Assembly: GCF_000519305.1 (NCBI RefSeq) | Contig: NZ_JAFG01000011.1 | Coordinates: 62,181-126,180 of the forward strand | Direction of reading: 5' to 3' | From: Mesorhizobium ciceri WSM4083 | GTDB taxonomy: Bacteria; Pseudomonadota; Alphaproteobacteria; Rhizobiales; Rhizobiaceae | Length of the DNA: 64,000 bases | Shown here: one piece after another, positions 36,699-45,946 of the stretch | Position numbering within the stretch: position 1 is the stretch's first letter | Layout of the letters: each line of letters starts with the position of its first letter | Translations under genes and position numbers: made by a program | The notes under the pieces: generated by a model | Told to the model about the DNA's origin: nothing | Seen by the model: the letters and a program-made list of their open reading frames with translations, nothing else | The model's database searches: none

Positions 36699-38012
36699 AT
36701 GGCAACAGCAGCGGCAGTGTCGAACAAATTCGAATCCTTCTTCGAAACCACGCTGGCCGATGCCGATCCGGAGATTTTCGGCGCCATCCGCAACGAACTC
36801 GGTCGCCAGCGTCACGAGATCGAACTGATCGCCTCGGAAAACATTGTTTCCCGCGCCGTGCTTGAGGCGCAGGGCTCGATCATGACCAACAAATATGCCG
36901 AGGGCTATCCGGGCAAGCGCTACTATGGCGGCTGCCAGTTCGTCGACGTGGCCGAGGAACTGGCCATCGAGCGCGCCAAGAAGCTGTTCGGCTGCAACTT
37001 CGCCAACGTCCAGCCGAACTCCGGCAGCCAGATGAACCAGGCCGTGTTCCTGGCGCTCTTGCAGCCGGGCGACACGTTCATGGGCCTCGACCTCAATTCC
37101 GGCGGCCATCTGACCCACGGTTCTCCGGTCAACATGAGCGGGAAATGGTTCAAGGTCGTCTCCTATGGCGTGCGCCAGGACGACCATCTGCTCGACATGG
37201 ACGCCATCGAAAAGACCGCCCATGAGACCAAGCCGAAGCTGATCCTGGCCGGCGGCACCGCCTATTCGCGCGTCTGGGACTGGAAGCGGTTTCGCGAGAT
37301 CGCCGATGCGGTCGGTGCCTATCTGATGGTCGACATGGCGCACATCGCCGGCCTGGTCGCCGGCGGCGTGCATCCGTCGCCGCTGCCGCATGCCCATGTC
37401 GTGACCACCACGACGCATAAATCGCTGCGCGGCCCGCGCGGCGGCATGATCCTCTGCAATGACGAGGACATCGCCAAGAAGATGAATTCGGCGGTGTTTC
37501 CCGGCCTGCAGGGCGGCCCGCTGATGCATGTCATCGCCGCCAAGGCGGTTGCCTTCGGTGAAGCGCTGAAGCCGAGCTTCAAGGTCTATGCCGAGAGCGT
37601 CGCCGCCAACGCCAAGGCGCTCGCCTCCAGTCTCAAGGAAACCGGTCTCGACATCGTCTCCGGAGGCACCGACAACCATCTTATGCTGGTCGACCTCAGG
37701 CCCAAGAACGCCACCGGCAAGCGCGCCGAGGCGGCGCTGGGCCGCGCCAACATCACCTGCAACAAGAACGGCATTCCATTCGACCCGGAAAAGCCTTTTG
37801 TCACCTCGGGCGTGCGTCTCGGCACCCCGGCCGGCACCACGCGCGGCTTCGGCCAGGCCGAATTCCGCGAGATCGGCAAGCTGATCGCCGAAGTGCTGGA
37901 TGGTCTCAAGGTCGCCAATTCCGATGAGGGCAATGCCGCCGTCGAAGCAGCGGTCAAGGCCAAGGTCGTGGCGCTGACCGATCGGTTCCCGCTCTATCCC
38001 TATCTCGGCTGA
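36699..38012 (+). CDS. glyA: Serine hydroxymethyltransferase
   Basis: This PLP enzyme converts serine and tetrahydrofolate to glycine and methylene-THF. The 437-residue product shows IELIASENIVSRAVLEAQGS, NKYAEGYPGKRYYGGC, VDMAHIAGLVAGGVHP and the PLP-lysine region TTTTHKSLRGPRGG. The ATG at 36699 gives the usual length; an in-frame start 69 bases upstream adds a non-homologous lead. Confidence 0.97.
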   Translation: MATAAAVSNKFESFFETTLADADPEIFGAIRNELGRQRHEIELIASENIVSRAVLEAQGSIMTNKYAEGYPGKRYYGGCQFVDVAEELAIERAKKLFGCNFANVQPNSGSQMNQAVFLALLQPGDTFMGLDLNSGGHLTHGSPVNMSGKWFKVVSYGVRQDDHLLDMDAIEKTAHETKPKLILAGGTAYSRVWDWKRFREIADAVGAYLMVDMAHIAGLVAGGVHPSPLPHAHVVTTTTHKSLRGPRGGMILCNDEDIAKKMNSAVFPGLQGGPLMHVIAAKAVAFGEALKPSFKVYAESVAANAKALASSLKETGLDIVSGGTDNHLMLVDLRPKNATGKRAEAALGRANITCNKNGIPFDPEKPFVTSGVRLGTPAGTTRGFGQAEFREIGKLIAEVLDGLKVANSDEGNAAVEAAVKAKVVALTDRFPLYPYLG

Positions 38013-38088
38013 CGCGGTAGGAAGTCTTACCGCCTGCTGCAACGACAAGCGTCGTTTCAGCAGGCCGGGGCGACCGGCAGGAGCCTTG

Positions 38089-38739
38089 ATGATGCGACCA
38101 TTTCGTTTCGCCGACCTTGGCGCCGTTGGCGCTCTGGCCGCTTTGATCGCCGTGCCTTTCCCCGGCATCGCCTTGGCGCAAACCGCCCCTGCTCAAGCCG
38201 CGCCCGCGCAACCCGCACCTCAGCCCGAGCCCGCGGCGCCCGCCCAGGCGGCACCCAAGCTCGAAACCTTCGGCAGATGGTCGACCCTGGTCGACGAGGT
38301 CGACACCGGTGAGGATCTGCGCAAGACCTGCGCGGCCTCGACCGCCTTTATCGGCGCTGGCGGCGAGAGCGGCGTTCTGACGCTCATAATCACGAATGGC
38401 GATGCACTGCCGCCGGATGCCTACCCGTCCATAACGATCGCCGTCGACAACAAGACCTTGCCGGCCGGCAAGTCGGTTACCGCCACCTTCGGCGACGACA
38501 AGGGCCGCGTCACCGCCAAGCTCCATTCCGATGGCGCCGTCAACGGCCGGCTCAGCTGGACCGTGGACAACCAGGCCAAGACCAGCCTGGCGCTCCTGCG
38601 CGCCATGCGCCGGGCATCGGTGCTTGATGTCTCCTTTGGCGATGCGCCGGTTGGAAGCATATCCATGGAGGGCTTCACCAAGGCCTATCGCAGTCTCGGC
38701 GCATCGTGCGGTTTTCCGACCGCCGACGTAGCTCCCTGA
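38089..38739 (+). CDS. Exported protein with Pro/Ala linker (IalB-like)
   Basis: The 216-residue product has a signal peptide (ALAALIAVPFPGIALAQ), then a Pro/Ala/Gln-rich linker of about 26 residues and a globular domain with two cysteines (RKTCAAS, GASCGF). The C-terminal block RASVLDVSFGDAPVGSISME then FTKAYRSL resembles the invasion-associated locus B family, but the similarity is weak. The start is ATG 38089 or 38092, with AGGAG before. Periplasmic or outer-membrane facing. Confidence 0.68.
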   Translation: MMRPFRFADLGAVGALAALIAVPFPGIALAQTAPAQAAPAQPAPQPEPAAPAQAAPKLETFGRWSTLVDEVDTGEDLRKTCAASTAFIGAGGESGVLTLIITNGDALPPDAYPSITIAVDNKTLPAGKSVTATFGDDKGRVTAKLHSDGAVNGRLSWTVDNQAKTSLALLRAMRRASVLDVSFGDAPVGSISMEGFTKAYRSLGASCGFPTADVAP

Positions 38740-38893
38740 GACGATCGGTACGCTGTGCGGCTGCCTAGCGAGGCTGGCAATCCTGCTTGCGCCTCGCTAT
38801 CTCTGAAGGGCGAGGGGTTGGCGACACTTTGCCATCGCTGCAAAAACCTCTAAGCCTTTCGCTTCACCAGATTCGCCAACCAAAGGCTTCTCC

Positions 38894-39373
38894 ATGCGCT
38901 GTCCCTATTGCCAGTCGGAAGATACGCAGGTGAAGGATTCGCGCCCCGCCGAGGATGGCGCGGCGATCCGCAGGCGGCGCGTCTGCCCCGATTGCGGCGG
39001 TCGCTTCACCACCTTCGAGCGCGTGCAGTTGCGCGATCTCGTCGTGGTCAAGAAATCGGGCCGCAAAGTGCCCTTCGACCGCGACAAGCTGTTGCGTTCG
39101 GTGGAGATTGCCGTGCGCAAACGCAATGTCGATCCCGAGCGCATCGACCGCGCGGTGACCGGCATCGTGCGCCAGCTCGAAAGTTCTGGCGAGACGGAGG
39201 TTGCTTCGGGAGAAGTCGGCCGGCTGGTCATGGAAGCGCTGAAATCGCTCGACGATGTCGCCTATGTGCGTTTCGCCTCGGTCTACCGCAATTTTCGCGA
39301 GGCCAAGGATTTCCACGAACTGCTGGGCGAGCTCAAGGGCGACGAAATCAAGGGTGAAGAGGAAGCCAGCTGA
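38894..39373 (+). CDS. nrdR: Transcriptional repressor NrdR
   Basis: NrdR senses ATP/dATP and represses ribonucleotide reductase genes. The 159-residue product has the N-terminal zinc ribbon with paired cysteines (MRCPYCQSEDTQVKDSR and RRRVCPDCGGRFTTFE) and an ATP-cone (LVVVKKSGRKVPFDRDKLLR). The location just before ribD is conserved in many bacteria. The nrd genes are not in the window. Confidence 0.96.
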   Translation: MRCPYCQSEDTQVKDSRPAEDGAAIRRRRVCPDCGGRFTTFERVQLRDLVVVKKSGRKVPFDRDKLLRSVEIAVRKRNVDPERIDRAVTGIVRQLESSGETEVASGEVGRLVMEALKSLDDVAYVRFASVYRNFREAKDFHELLGELKGDEIKGEEEAS

Positions 39374-39375
39374 GC

Positions 39376-40491
39376 ATGACTGCAAGCGAACAGGCCGCCC
39401 TTGATCGCCGCTTCATGGCGGCGGCACTCAGACTGTCGCGAAAAAATGCCGGGCGCACCGCGACCAATCCGTCCGTCGGCACTCTGATCGTACGCGATGA
39501 CGGCAACGGTCCGATGATCGTCGGCACCGGCGTCACCGCTGTCGGCGGCCGCCCGCATGCCGAGACCGAGGCCCTGGCCGAGGCCGGCGAGCTCGCGCGC
39601 GGCGCCACCGCCTACGTCACGCTGGAGCCTTGCGCCCACCACGGCCGCACGCCGCCCTGCGCCAATGCGCTGGTCAATGCCGGTGTCGCGCGCGTCGTCG
39701 GTGCCGCCAGCGATCCCGATTCGCGCGTGTCCGGCAAGGGCTACGCGATCCTGCGTGCCGCCGGTGTCGAGGTGGTCGAGAAGGTGTTGGCCGAGCAAGC
39801 CTCCGAGCAGATGGCCGGCTATTTGATTCGTTCGTTGAGAAAACGCCCGGAAGTGATTCTCAAGCTTGCGCTTTCCAGCGACGGAAAGATCGGCAGGGAA
39901 GGCGATGGGCAGGTGTCGATCACCGGCGATATCGCGCGCCGCGAAGTGTATCTGATGCGCGCCGAGGCGGACGGCATACTGGTTGGTATCGGCACGGCCC
40001 TTGAGGATGATCCGGCCCTGACAGTGCGTTTGCCGGGGCTGGAGAACCGTTCGCCTGCCCGCATCGTGCTCGACCGCCAGATCCGGTTGCCGGAGGCCTC
40101 GAAGCTGGTTTCGGGCGTCGACCGGGTGCCGCTCTATGTCGCCGCTTGCCTGGAGGCCGATCCGCTGCGGCGCGCAGCACTCGAACGCGCCGGCGTCCGC
40201 TTCATCGGCACGGAAACGCACGAGGGCGGCGTAGCCTTGCCGGAACTACTCGAGGATCTGGCCGCGCTCGGCATGGCCAGCGTGCTGGTCGAGGGCGGCG
40301 CCAGGGTGGCGAGCGCTTTCCTGGCCGACGAACTGGTCGACCGCATCGTGCTGTTCCAGGGGCCGGAAGCGATCGGCGATGACGGCATTGCATCGCCTGT
40401 TGACGCTGACCATATCCCGGCAGGTTTTCGCAAGCTGCGCGAGATGCGCTTTGGCGAAGACAGCTACGCCGAGTGGATAAGAGATTTTTAG
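39376..40491 (+). CDS. ribD: Bifunctional riboflavin deaminase/reductase
   Basis: RibD deaminates and then reduces the pyrimidine intermediate in riboflavin synthesis. The 371-residue product has an N-terminal cytidine-deaminase-type zinc site (PHAETEALAEAG then LEPCAHHGRTPPCANAL). The C-terminal reductase half has LKLALSSDGKIGR, DGILVGIGTALEDDPAL and VLVEGGARVASAFL. It starts 2 bp after the nrdR stop, so the two are coupled. Confidence 0.96.
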   Translation: MTASEQAALDRRFMAAALRLSRKNAGRTATNPSVGTLIVRDDGNGPMIVGTGVTAVGGRPHAETEALAEAGELARGATAYVTLEPCAHHGRTPPCANALVNAGVARVVGAASDPDSRVSGKGYAILRAAGVEVVEKVLAEQASEQMAGYLIRSLRKRPEVILKLALSSDGKIGREGDGQVSITGDIARREVYLMRAEADGILVGIGTALEDDPALTVRLPGLENRSPARIVLDRQIRLPEASKLVSGVDRVPLYVAACLEADPLRRAALERAGVRFIGTETHEGGVALPELLEDLAALGMASVLVEGGARVASAFLADELVDRIVLFQGPEAIGDDGIASPVDADHIPAGFRKLREMRFGEDSYAEWIRDF

Positions 40492-40503
40492 GGATCAACA
40501 CCG

Positions 40504-41121
40504 ATGTTCACCGGAATTGTCACCGATATCGGCACTGTCGCTTCCGTCAAACCGCTCAGGGAAGGGGTGGGTTTGCGCATCGACACCGCCTATGATCCGC
40601 AGACCATCGCCATCGGCGCCTCGATCTCCTGCGGCGGCGTCTGCCTGACAGTCACTGCCTTGCCCGACAGCGGCTCGAATGCGCGTTGGTTCGAGGTTGA
40701 AGCATGGGAGGAAGCCTTGCGGCTGACCACGGCCTCGGGCTGGAAATCCGGCACCAAGGTCAATCTGGAGCGAGCGCTGAAGATCGGCGACGAACTCGGC
40801 GGCCACATCGTTTCGGGCCATGTCGACGGCATGGCCGAGATCGTCGAGCGCAAGGACGAGGGCGACGCCGTGCGCTTCACGCTGGAGGCGCCGCGCGACC
40901 TGGCGAAGTTCATCGCGCCCAAGGGTTCGGTCGCGCTCGACGGCACCTCGCTCACCGTCAACAAGGTCGAAGGCACCCGCTTCGACGTGCTGCTGATCCA
41001 CCATTCGCTGACCGTGACCACCTGGGGTGAGCGCAAGGTCGGTGACCGCGTCAATCTCGAGATCGACACCATGGCGCGTTATGCGGCGCGGCTGGTCGAG
41101 GCCGCGAAAGAGGGGCTTTGA
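40504..41121 (+). CDS. ribE: Riboflavin synthase
   Basis: This enzyme dismutates two 6,7-dimethyl-8-ribityllumazine molecules to riboflavin. The 205-residue product has the two-fold repeat of lumazine-binding barrels. It starts MFTGIVTDIGTVASVKP, shows SISCGGVCLTVTAL in the first half, and GHIVSGHVDGMAEIV and VALDGTSLTVNKVEG in the second. It is 12 bp after ribD. Its stop overlaps the start of the next small gene (TGATG). Confidence 0.96.
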   Translation: MFTGIVTDIGTVASVKPLREGVGLRIDTAYDPQTIAIGASISCGGVCLTVTALPDSGSNARWFEVEAWEEALRLTTASGWKSGTKVNLERALKIGDELGGHIVSGHVDGMAEIVERKDEGDAVRFTLEAPRDLAKFIAPKGSVALDGTSLTVNKVEGTRFDVLLIHHSLTVTTWGERKVGDRVNLEIDTMARYAARLVEAAKEGL

Positions 41122-41324
41122 TGGCCAAGGACAGAGTGCATTCCACGCAGGAAGACAAGCTGATCCGTGAGGCGCAGGCCGATGTGAACACCGAAGAGCA
41201 CTCGCGGGTCGATCTGTCTATCAACGACAGCAGAGTCTTCGTTGAAGCCTTGATCAATCCACGATCGGTGAACGATCGTCTGCGCGATACGGTGCGTCGC
41301 TACCGTCACGTTACAGGCTTCTGA
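41121..41324 (+). CDS. Shortened DUF1778 (TacA-type) antitoxin fragment
   Basis: The 67-residue product is translationally coupled to ribE (TGATG overlap). Its second half, DSRVFVEALINPRSVNDRL then RDTVRRYRHVTG, matches the toxin-binding C-terminus of DUF1778 antitoxins, which partner GNAT toxins. The usual ribbon-helix-helix DNA-binding part is missing or shortened: QEDKLIREA may be the remains of its first helix, joined straight to the linker. No GNAT toxin gene lies nearby. It is probably a relic, or a solitary antitoxin that neutralises a toxin encoded elsewhere. Confidence 0.7.
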   Translation: MAKDRVHSTQEDKLIREAQADVNTEEHSRVDLSINDSRVFVEALINPRSVNDRLRDTVRRYRHVTGF

Positions 41325-41432
41325 ATACTGGAAACCCAACAAGTTCTGCCGACCGTCGGCGTCGTGGACAATCTTCCGCTTGCGATGAACCCGGCTTCGG
41401 CCTAAGTCACCGGCAACTCCCCGGAGACTTTT

Positions 41433-41927
41433 ATGGCTGGCACATCCCAACACGGCAAAGCCTTCATTCGTCCGAAGGCGAAGGCGCATCTGCTTATTGT
41501 CGAAGCGCGCTTTCACGACGACCTTGCCGACGCGCTGCTCGACGGCGCGACAAGCGCGCTCGATGAAGCGGGCGCGACTTACAATGTCGTCACCGTTCCA
41601 GGTTCGCTCGAGATCCCCGCGGTAATCTCATTTGCATTGGACGGCGCTACGGGAGGCGGCACACATTATGATGGCTTTGTCGCGCTCGGCACCGTCGTCC
41701 GCGGCGACACCTATCATTTCGACATTGTCGCCAATGAATCCAGCCGCGCGCTCATGGATTTGAGCGTGCAGGACTCGGTCTGCATCGGCAATGGCATCCT
41801 CACCACCGAGAATGACGCCCAGGCCTGGACTCGCGCCAAGCGCTCGGAAGGCGACAAGGGCGGCTTTGCCGCGCGTGCGGCCCTGACCATGATTGCCCTC
41901 AAGGAACAATTGGGAGCGCGATCGTGA
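41433..41927 (+). CDS. ribH: 6,7-dimethyl-8-ribityllumazine synthase
   Basis: RibH makes the lumazine precursor of riboflavin. The 164-residue product shows LLIVEARFHDDLADALLDGA, VPGSLEIPAVISFAL, the catalytic FVALGTVVRGDTYHFDIV with its His, and GILTTENDAQAW. GGAG stands 8 bases before the ATG. It overlaps nusB by 4 bp. The gap of 108 bp from the antitoxin fragment holds no FMN riboswitch pattern that I can see. Confidence 0.96.
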   Translation: MAGTSQHGKAFIRPKAKAHLLIVEARFHDDLADALLDGATSALDEAGATYNVVTVPGSLEIPAVISFALDGATGGGTHYDGFVALGTVVRGDTYHFDIVANESSRALMDLSVQDSVCIGNGILTTENDAQAWTRAKRSEGDKGGFAARAALTMIALKEQLGARS

Positions 41928-42424
41928 GCGAACCCGCTTCGCCCGGCCAGCCCGCGGTGCGCCACGCCAACAAGCGCGGCGCTGCCCGTCTTGCCGCCGT
42001 GCAGGCGCTCTATCAGATGGATGTCGCCGGCAGCGGTGTCTTCGAGATTACCGCCGAATACGAGGCCTTTCGTCTCGGCAAGGAAGTCGACGGAGCGCTC
42101 TATCGCGAGGCCGATGCGCAATGGTTTCGGGCTATTCTGGCGGGCGTCGTCGAGAACCAGAAGACCATCGATCCGATCATCCGCCAGGCGCTGACCGAAG
42201 ACTGGCCGCTGTCGCGGCTCGATTCGACGCTGCGCGCCATTCTGCGTGCCGGCGTCTACGAGTTGATGAAGCGCGAGGATGTCCCCGTCGCGGTCATCGT
42301 CTCCGAATATGTCGACATCGCCAAGGCCTTCTATGAGGAAGATGAGCCGAAGCTGGTCAATGCCGTGCTCGACCGTGTATCTCGCCGGGTGCGTGGCGAG
42401 GGGCGCGGCAAGGACGCATCATGA
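41924..42424 (+). CDS. nusB: Transcription antitermination factor NusB
   Basis: NusB binds boxA RNA with NusE and prevents early termination in rRNA operons. The 166-residue all-helical product shows KRGAARLAAVQALYQMD near the start, LDSTLRAILRAGVYELM, and VIVSEYVDIAKAFYEEDEPK then LVNAVLDRVSR. It overlaps ribH upstream and the MFS gene downstream by 4 bp each (ATGA), so all three are coupled. Confidence 0.96.
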   Translation: MSEPASPGQPAVRHANKRGAARLAAVQALYQMDVAGSGVFEITAEYEAFRLGKEVDGALYREADAQWFRAILAGVVENQKTIDPIIRQALTEDWPLSRLDSTLRAILRAGVYELMKREDVPVAVIVSEYVDIAKAFYEEDEPKLVNAVLDRVSRRVRGEGRGKDAS

Positions 42425-43638
42425 CGGCAATCGCCGTCGAGGCAGGCAGCGAGGCGCGCCGCACGGCGCTGATCCTGGCCGCCTCGCAGGCGATCATCGG
42501 CTCGGCCGCTCCCATCGCCATCTCCGTGGGGGCGCTGGCAGGGCAATATCTGCTTGGTCCCGACAAATCATTGGCGACAGCGCCGGTCACCGGCTTCAAC
42601 ATCGGCGTGGCGCTCGGCGCGCTGCCTGCAGCGGCCATCATCCGCAGCATGGGCCAGCGCGGGGGCTTCATGACCGGAACGATCGTCACGGCGCTTGGCG
42701 GCCTCGTCGCCACGCTTGCGCTTTTTCAAGGCAGCTTCTGGCTGTTTGCCTTTGGCTTGCTCACGATCGGTGTCGGCGGCGCCTTCGTCCAGCAGTTCCG
42801 CTTCGCCGCTGCCGACAACGCACCGCCGGAATTCAAGGCGCGTGCCATCTCATTCGTGCTGGCCGGCGGCATCGTCACCGCCATCCTTGGGCCGCAGATC
42901 GTCATCTTCACCCGCGAATTGCTGGCGCCGGTCATGTTTGCCGGTTCCTTCATCTCCATCCTGCCGCTGGCCGCCGTCGGCGCCATCGTCTTGTCGTTCC
43001 TGCGGCTGCCGGCGAAAGCATCCGGCAAGGTGGAGATCGCCGACAGCGACGCCAGGCCACTGGCTGAAATCGTCACGCAGCCGCGTTTCGTCGCCGCGCT
43101 TTTCTGCGCGGTCGGCAGCTATGCGCTGATGAGCTTCGTCATGACGGGCGCACCGCTGGCCATGGTCGGTTGCGGCCTGTCGGAGAACGACGCGACGCTC
43201 GGCATCTCCTGGCACGTCATGGCGATGTTCGCGCCAAGCTTCTTCACCGGCTCGCTGATCCATCGCTTCGGCGCCGAACGCATTGTGGCCACTGGCCTGA
43301 TCCTGCTCATCGGCTGCGCCATTGTCGCTCTGTCGGGCCTGGCGCTGTGGCAATTCTGGACGTCGCTGATCCTGCTAGGCCTTGGCTGGAACTTCGGCTT
43401 CATCGGCGCGACCGCGATGGTGGCCGCCACCTACAGGCCGTCGGAAAAGGGCAAGGTGCAAGGCTTCCACGACTTCGTCCTGTTCGGCTCCGTCGCCTGC
43501 GCCTCGCTGATGTCGGGCATGGTCTACAACGCCTGGGGCTGGGAGATGCTGAACTGGATCGTCTTTCCGGTCACCGTCCTGTGCTTCGTGGCGCTCGGCG
43601 CGCTCAAGCTGACGAGCTTGCGCAAAGCCGACGCCTGA
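42421..43638 (+). CDS. MFS transporter
   Basis: The 405-residue protein has 12 hydrophobic segments. Around helix 2 it reads GALPAAAIIRSMGQRGGFMT, a diverged version of the MFS loop 2-3 signature. Its start overlaps nusB by 4 bp, so it belongs to the riboflavin/nusB transcript. It could move a flavin or a related compound, but no sequence feature shows that. The substrate is unknown. Confidence 0.85.
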   Translation: MTAIAVEAGSEARRTALILAASQAIIGSAAPIAISVGALAGQYLLGPDKSLATAPVTGFNIGVALGALPAAAIIRSMGQRGGFMTGTIVTALGGLVATLALFQGSFWLFAFGLLTIGVGGAFVQQFRFAAADNAPPEFKARAISFVLAGGIVTAILGPQIVIFTRELLAPVMFAGSFISILPLAAVGAIVLSFLRLPAKASGKVEIADSDARPLAEIVTQPRFVAALFCAVGSYALMSFVMTGAPLAMVGCGLSENDATLGISWHVMAMFAPSFFTGSLIHRFGAERIVATGLILLIGCAIVALSGLALWQFWTSLILLGLGWNFGFIGATAMVAATYRPSEKGKVQGFHDFVLFGSVACASLMSGMVYNAWGWEMLNWIVFPVTVLCFVALGALKLTSLRKADA

Positions 43639-43815
43639 TCCCTCCGCCACCTCACCTGACACGGCGCTGTCAGCACGATGTCGGCCGAATCTGACGCGCC
43701 GGAACAAAAATATTGCGTCTGTACCTATTGTTATGAAACCGTGTGCCCCGACTGGCCGTTGAAGCCATGCTCATATGCGGTCATCGCGTTTCGGTTCACA
43801 GCAAGGGGTTTCACA

Positions 43816-44727
43816 ATGTTTTCAGTCAAGTTTCTGGCCGGCGCGGCATTGGCGCTCGGCGTAACAGTGGCTTCCGCCAATGCCCAGGTGGTCGTCTCTT
43901 CGAAGATCGACACCGAGGGTGGCGTGCTCGGCAACATCATCCAGCTCGTCCTCAACGCCAACAACATCAAGACATCGGACCGCATCCAGCTCGGTGGCAC
44001 GCCGGTGGTGCGCAAGGCGATCACCGCCGGCGAGATCGACATCTATCCCGAATACACCGGCAACGCCGCTTTCTTCTTCGAGAAGGCCGACGACCCGGTC
44101 TGGAAAGACGCCGCCAAGGCCTATGAAACGGCCAAGAAGCTCGACTACGACGCCAACAAGATCGTCTGGCTGTCGCCGTCGCCCGCCAACAACACCTGGG
44201 CGATCGCGCTGCGCAAGGAAGTCGCCGAAACCAACAAGCTCGCCACGCTCACCGATTTCGGCAAATATGTCGCGGGCGGCGGTCAGGTGGTGCTGGCGGC
44301 TTCCGCCGAGTTCGTCAATTCGGCGGCTGCACTGCCGGCCTTCCAGACCACCTATGGCTTCACGCTGAAGCCGGACCAGCTGATCACGCTCTCGGGCGGC
44401 GACACGGCGGCAACCATTGCCGCGGCCGCCAACCAGACCAACGGCGCGAATGCGGCCATGGTCTACGGCACCGATGGCGGCATCGCACCGTCCGGGCTCG
44501 TCGTGCTCGACGACGACAAGGGCGTGCAGCCGGTCTACCAGCCGGCGCCGATCATCCGCGAAGCGGTGCTGAAGGAACATCCCGAGATCGAGACGCTGCT
44601 GAAGCCGGTCTTCGCCAAGCTCGACCTCGTCACGCTGCAGGAGCTGAACGGTCGCGTGCAGGTCGGCGGCGAGCCGGTCAAGGGCGTCGCCGAGGACTTC
44701 CTGAAGAAGAACGGCTTCCTGAAGTAG
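43816..44727 (+). CDS. Osmoprotectant ABC transporter, substrate-binding protein
   Basis: The 303-residue product has a signal peptide (LAGAALALGVTVASANAQ) and the OpuAC/YehZ-type fold: VVSSKIDTEGGVLGNIIQL, the GEIDIYPEYTGNAAFF segment typical of the quaternary-amine-binding family, and MVYGTDGGIAPSGLVVLDD. It should bind glycine betaine, choline or a similar compound in the periplasm. The ATG at 43816 opens directly on the signal peptide. It is the first gene of a four-gene transporter. Confidence 0.92.
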   Translation: MFSVKFLAGAALALGVTVASANAQVVVSSKIDTEGGVLGNIIQLVLNANNIKTSDRIQLGGTPVVRKAITAGEIDIYPEYTGNAAFFFEKADDPVWKDAAKAYETAKKLDYDANKIVWLSPSPANNTWAIALRKEVAETNKLATLTDFGKYVAGGGQVVLAASAEFVNSAAALPAFQTTYGFTLKPDQLITLSGGDTAATIAAAANQTNGANAAMVYGTDGGIAPSGLVVLDDDKGVQPVYQPAPIIREAVLKEHPEIETLLKPVFAKLDLVTLQELNGRVQVGGEPVKGVAEDFLKKNGFLK

Positions 44728-44782
44728 GACGATTCCGGCGCGCCGCTTTCGTGGCGCGCTGGATCGACTGACGGGGGAGGGC

Positions 44783-45946
44783 GTGAACATCCGCTTCGAC
44801 AAGCTCGGCGTGGTCATCGCCGCGATATCAGCCTACGCGGCTTTTGCCGCGCCCTTTGCCACGTTCCGCGCCAACCGCATTGTCCCCGGTCAGGCGCGCT
44901 CGATTCTCGAGGCGCTGCCGGCAACCACCGGGACGCTGCTGCTCGTGACCATCGTCGTCGCCGCACTCATAGCGCTGTTCAAGACACCGCTTGTGCTGCG
45001 CCTTGCCGCCAGCGTGGCGGCGCTTGCCGCGCTCGCGCTGCTGATCGGCGTCGCCGGAACATTTCTCACGCCGGCGGGCAACACCTTTGCGAGAGTTTCG
45101 CCAGCCTCCGGTTTCTGGATTCTGATCTTTGCCTTCACGCTTTTGCTCGCCGATGTGCTGACACGCCTGAACCTGTCGCCATTGGCGCGGGTGGGCGTGC
45201 TTGTGGTCGCGGCTTTGACGATCGGGCTGTTGTTGATTTCGGGAAGCTGGGACAATCTGTCGATCCTGAAGGAATATTTCAACCGCGCCGACAGTTTCTG
45301 GGCGGAGGGCTCCAAGCATGTGACGCTGGCGCTCGGTTCGCTGGCGGCCGCGGTGATCGTCGGCCTGCCGCTCGGCATCCTGTGCCATCGCGTCGAAAAT
45401 CTGCGGGCCGGCGTTCTCAACGTGCTCAACATCATCCAGACCATTCCCTCGATCGCGCTGTTCGGTCTGCTGATCGCGCCGCTCGGCTGGGTTGCCGCGC
45501 ATGTGCCGGGGGCCGCCGCGCTCGGCATTCGCGGCATCGGCACCGCACCCGCCTTCGTCGCGCTGTTCCTCTATTCGCTGCTGCCGGTGGTGGCCAACAC
45601 CGTGGTCGGTCTCGCCGGCGTGCCGCGGGCTGCCAACGACGCCGCGCGCGGCATGGGCATGACCGACAGGCAGCGCCTGTTCGGCGTCGAGTTTCCGCTG
45701 GCTTTTCCTGTCATCCTCACCGGCATCCGCATCGTCTTGGTGCAGAACATCGGCCTCGCCACCATTGCCGCGCTGATCGGCGGCGGCGGTTTCGGCGTGT
45801 TCGTCTTCCAGGGTGTGGGCCAGACGGCGATGGACCTTGTGCTGCTCGGCGCGGTGCCAACGGTCGCGCTCGCCTTTGCCGCCGCCATCATCCTCGATGC
45901 GGTGATCGAAATGACCGCCACCAGGCGCAGGGTTGAAACGGCATGA
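44783..45946 (+). CDS. Osmoprotectant ABC transporter, permease (large)
   Basis: The 387-residue protein starts at a GTG with GGGGGAGGG before it. An N-terminal half of about five helices is an extension seen in YehY-like permeases. The C-terminal half carries the transport domain: VTLALGSLAAAVIVGLPLGI and an EAA-type loop (GVPRAANDAARGMGMTDRQR). It pairs with the second permease and the ATPase that follow, overlapping the ATPase start by 4 bp. Confidence 0.92.
   Translation: MNIRFDKLGVVIAAISAYAAFAAPFATFRANRIVPGQARSILEALPATTGTLLLVTIVVAALIALFKTPLVLRLAASVAALAALALLIGVAGTFLTPAGNTFARVSPASGFWILIFAFTLLLADVLTRLNLSPLARVGVLVVAALTIGLLLISGSWDNLSILKEYFNRADSFWAEGSKHVTLALGSLAAAVIVGLPLGILCHRVENLRAGVLNVLNIIQTIPSIALFGLLIAPLGWVAAHVPGAAALGIRGIGTAPAFVALFLYSLLPVVANTVVGLAGVPRAANDAARGMGMTDRQRLFGVEFPLAFPVILTGIRIVLVQNIGLATIAALIGGGGFGVFVFQGVGQTAMDLVLLGAVPTVALAFAAAIILDAVIEMTATRRRVETA

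Noticed and set aside
38014..38057. Two small stems after glyA as a terminator
   Set aside because: Each stem is only 6 bp and no convincing T-run follows.
41325..41432. FMN riboswitch before ribH
   Set aside because: The expected RFN core sequences are not present and the gap is too short for the full element.
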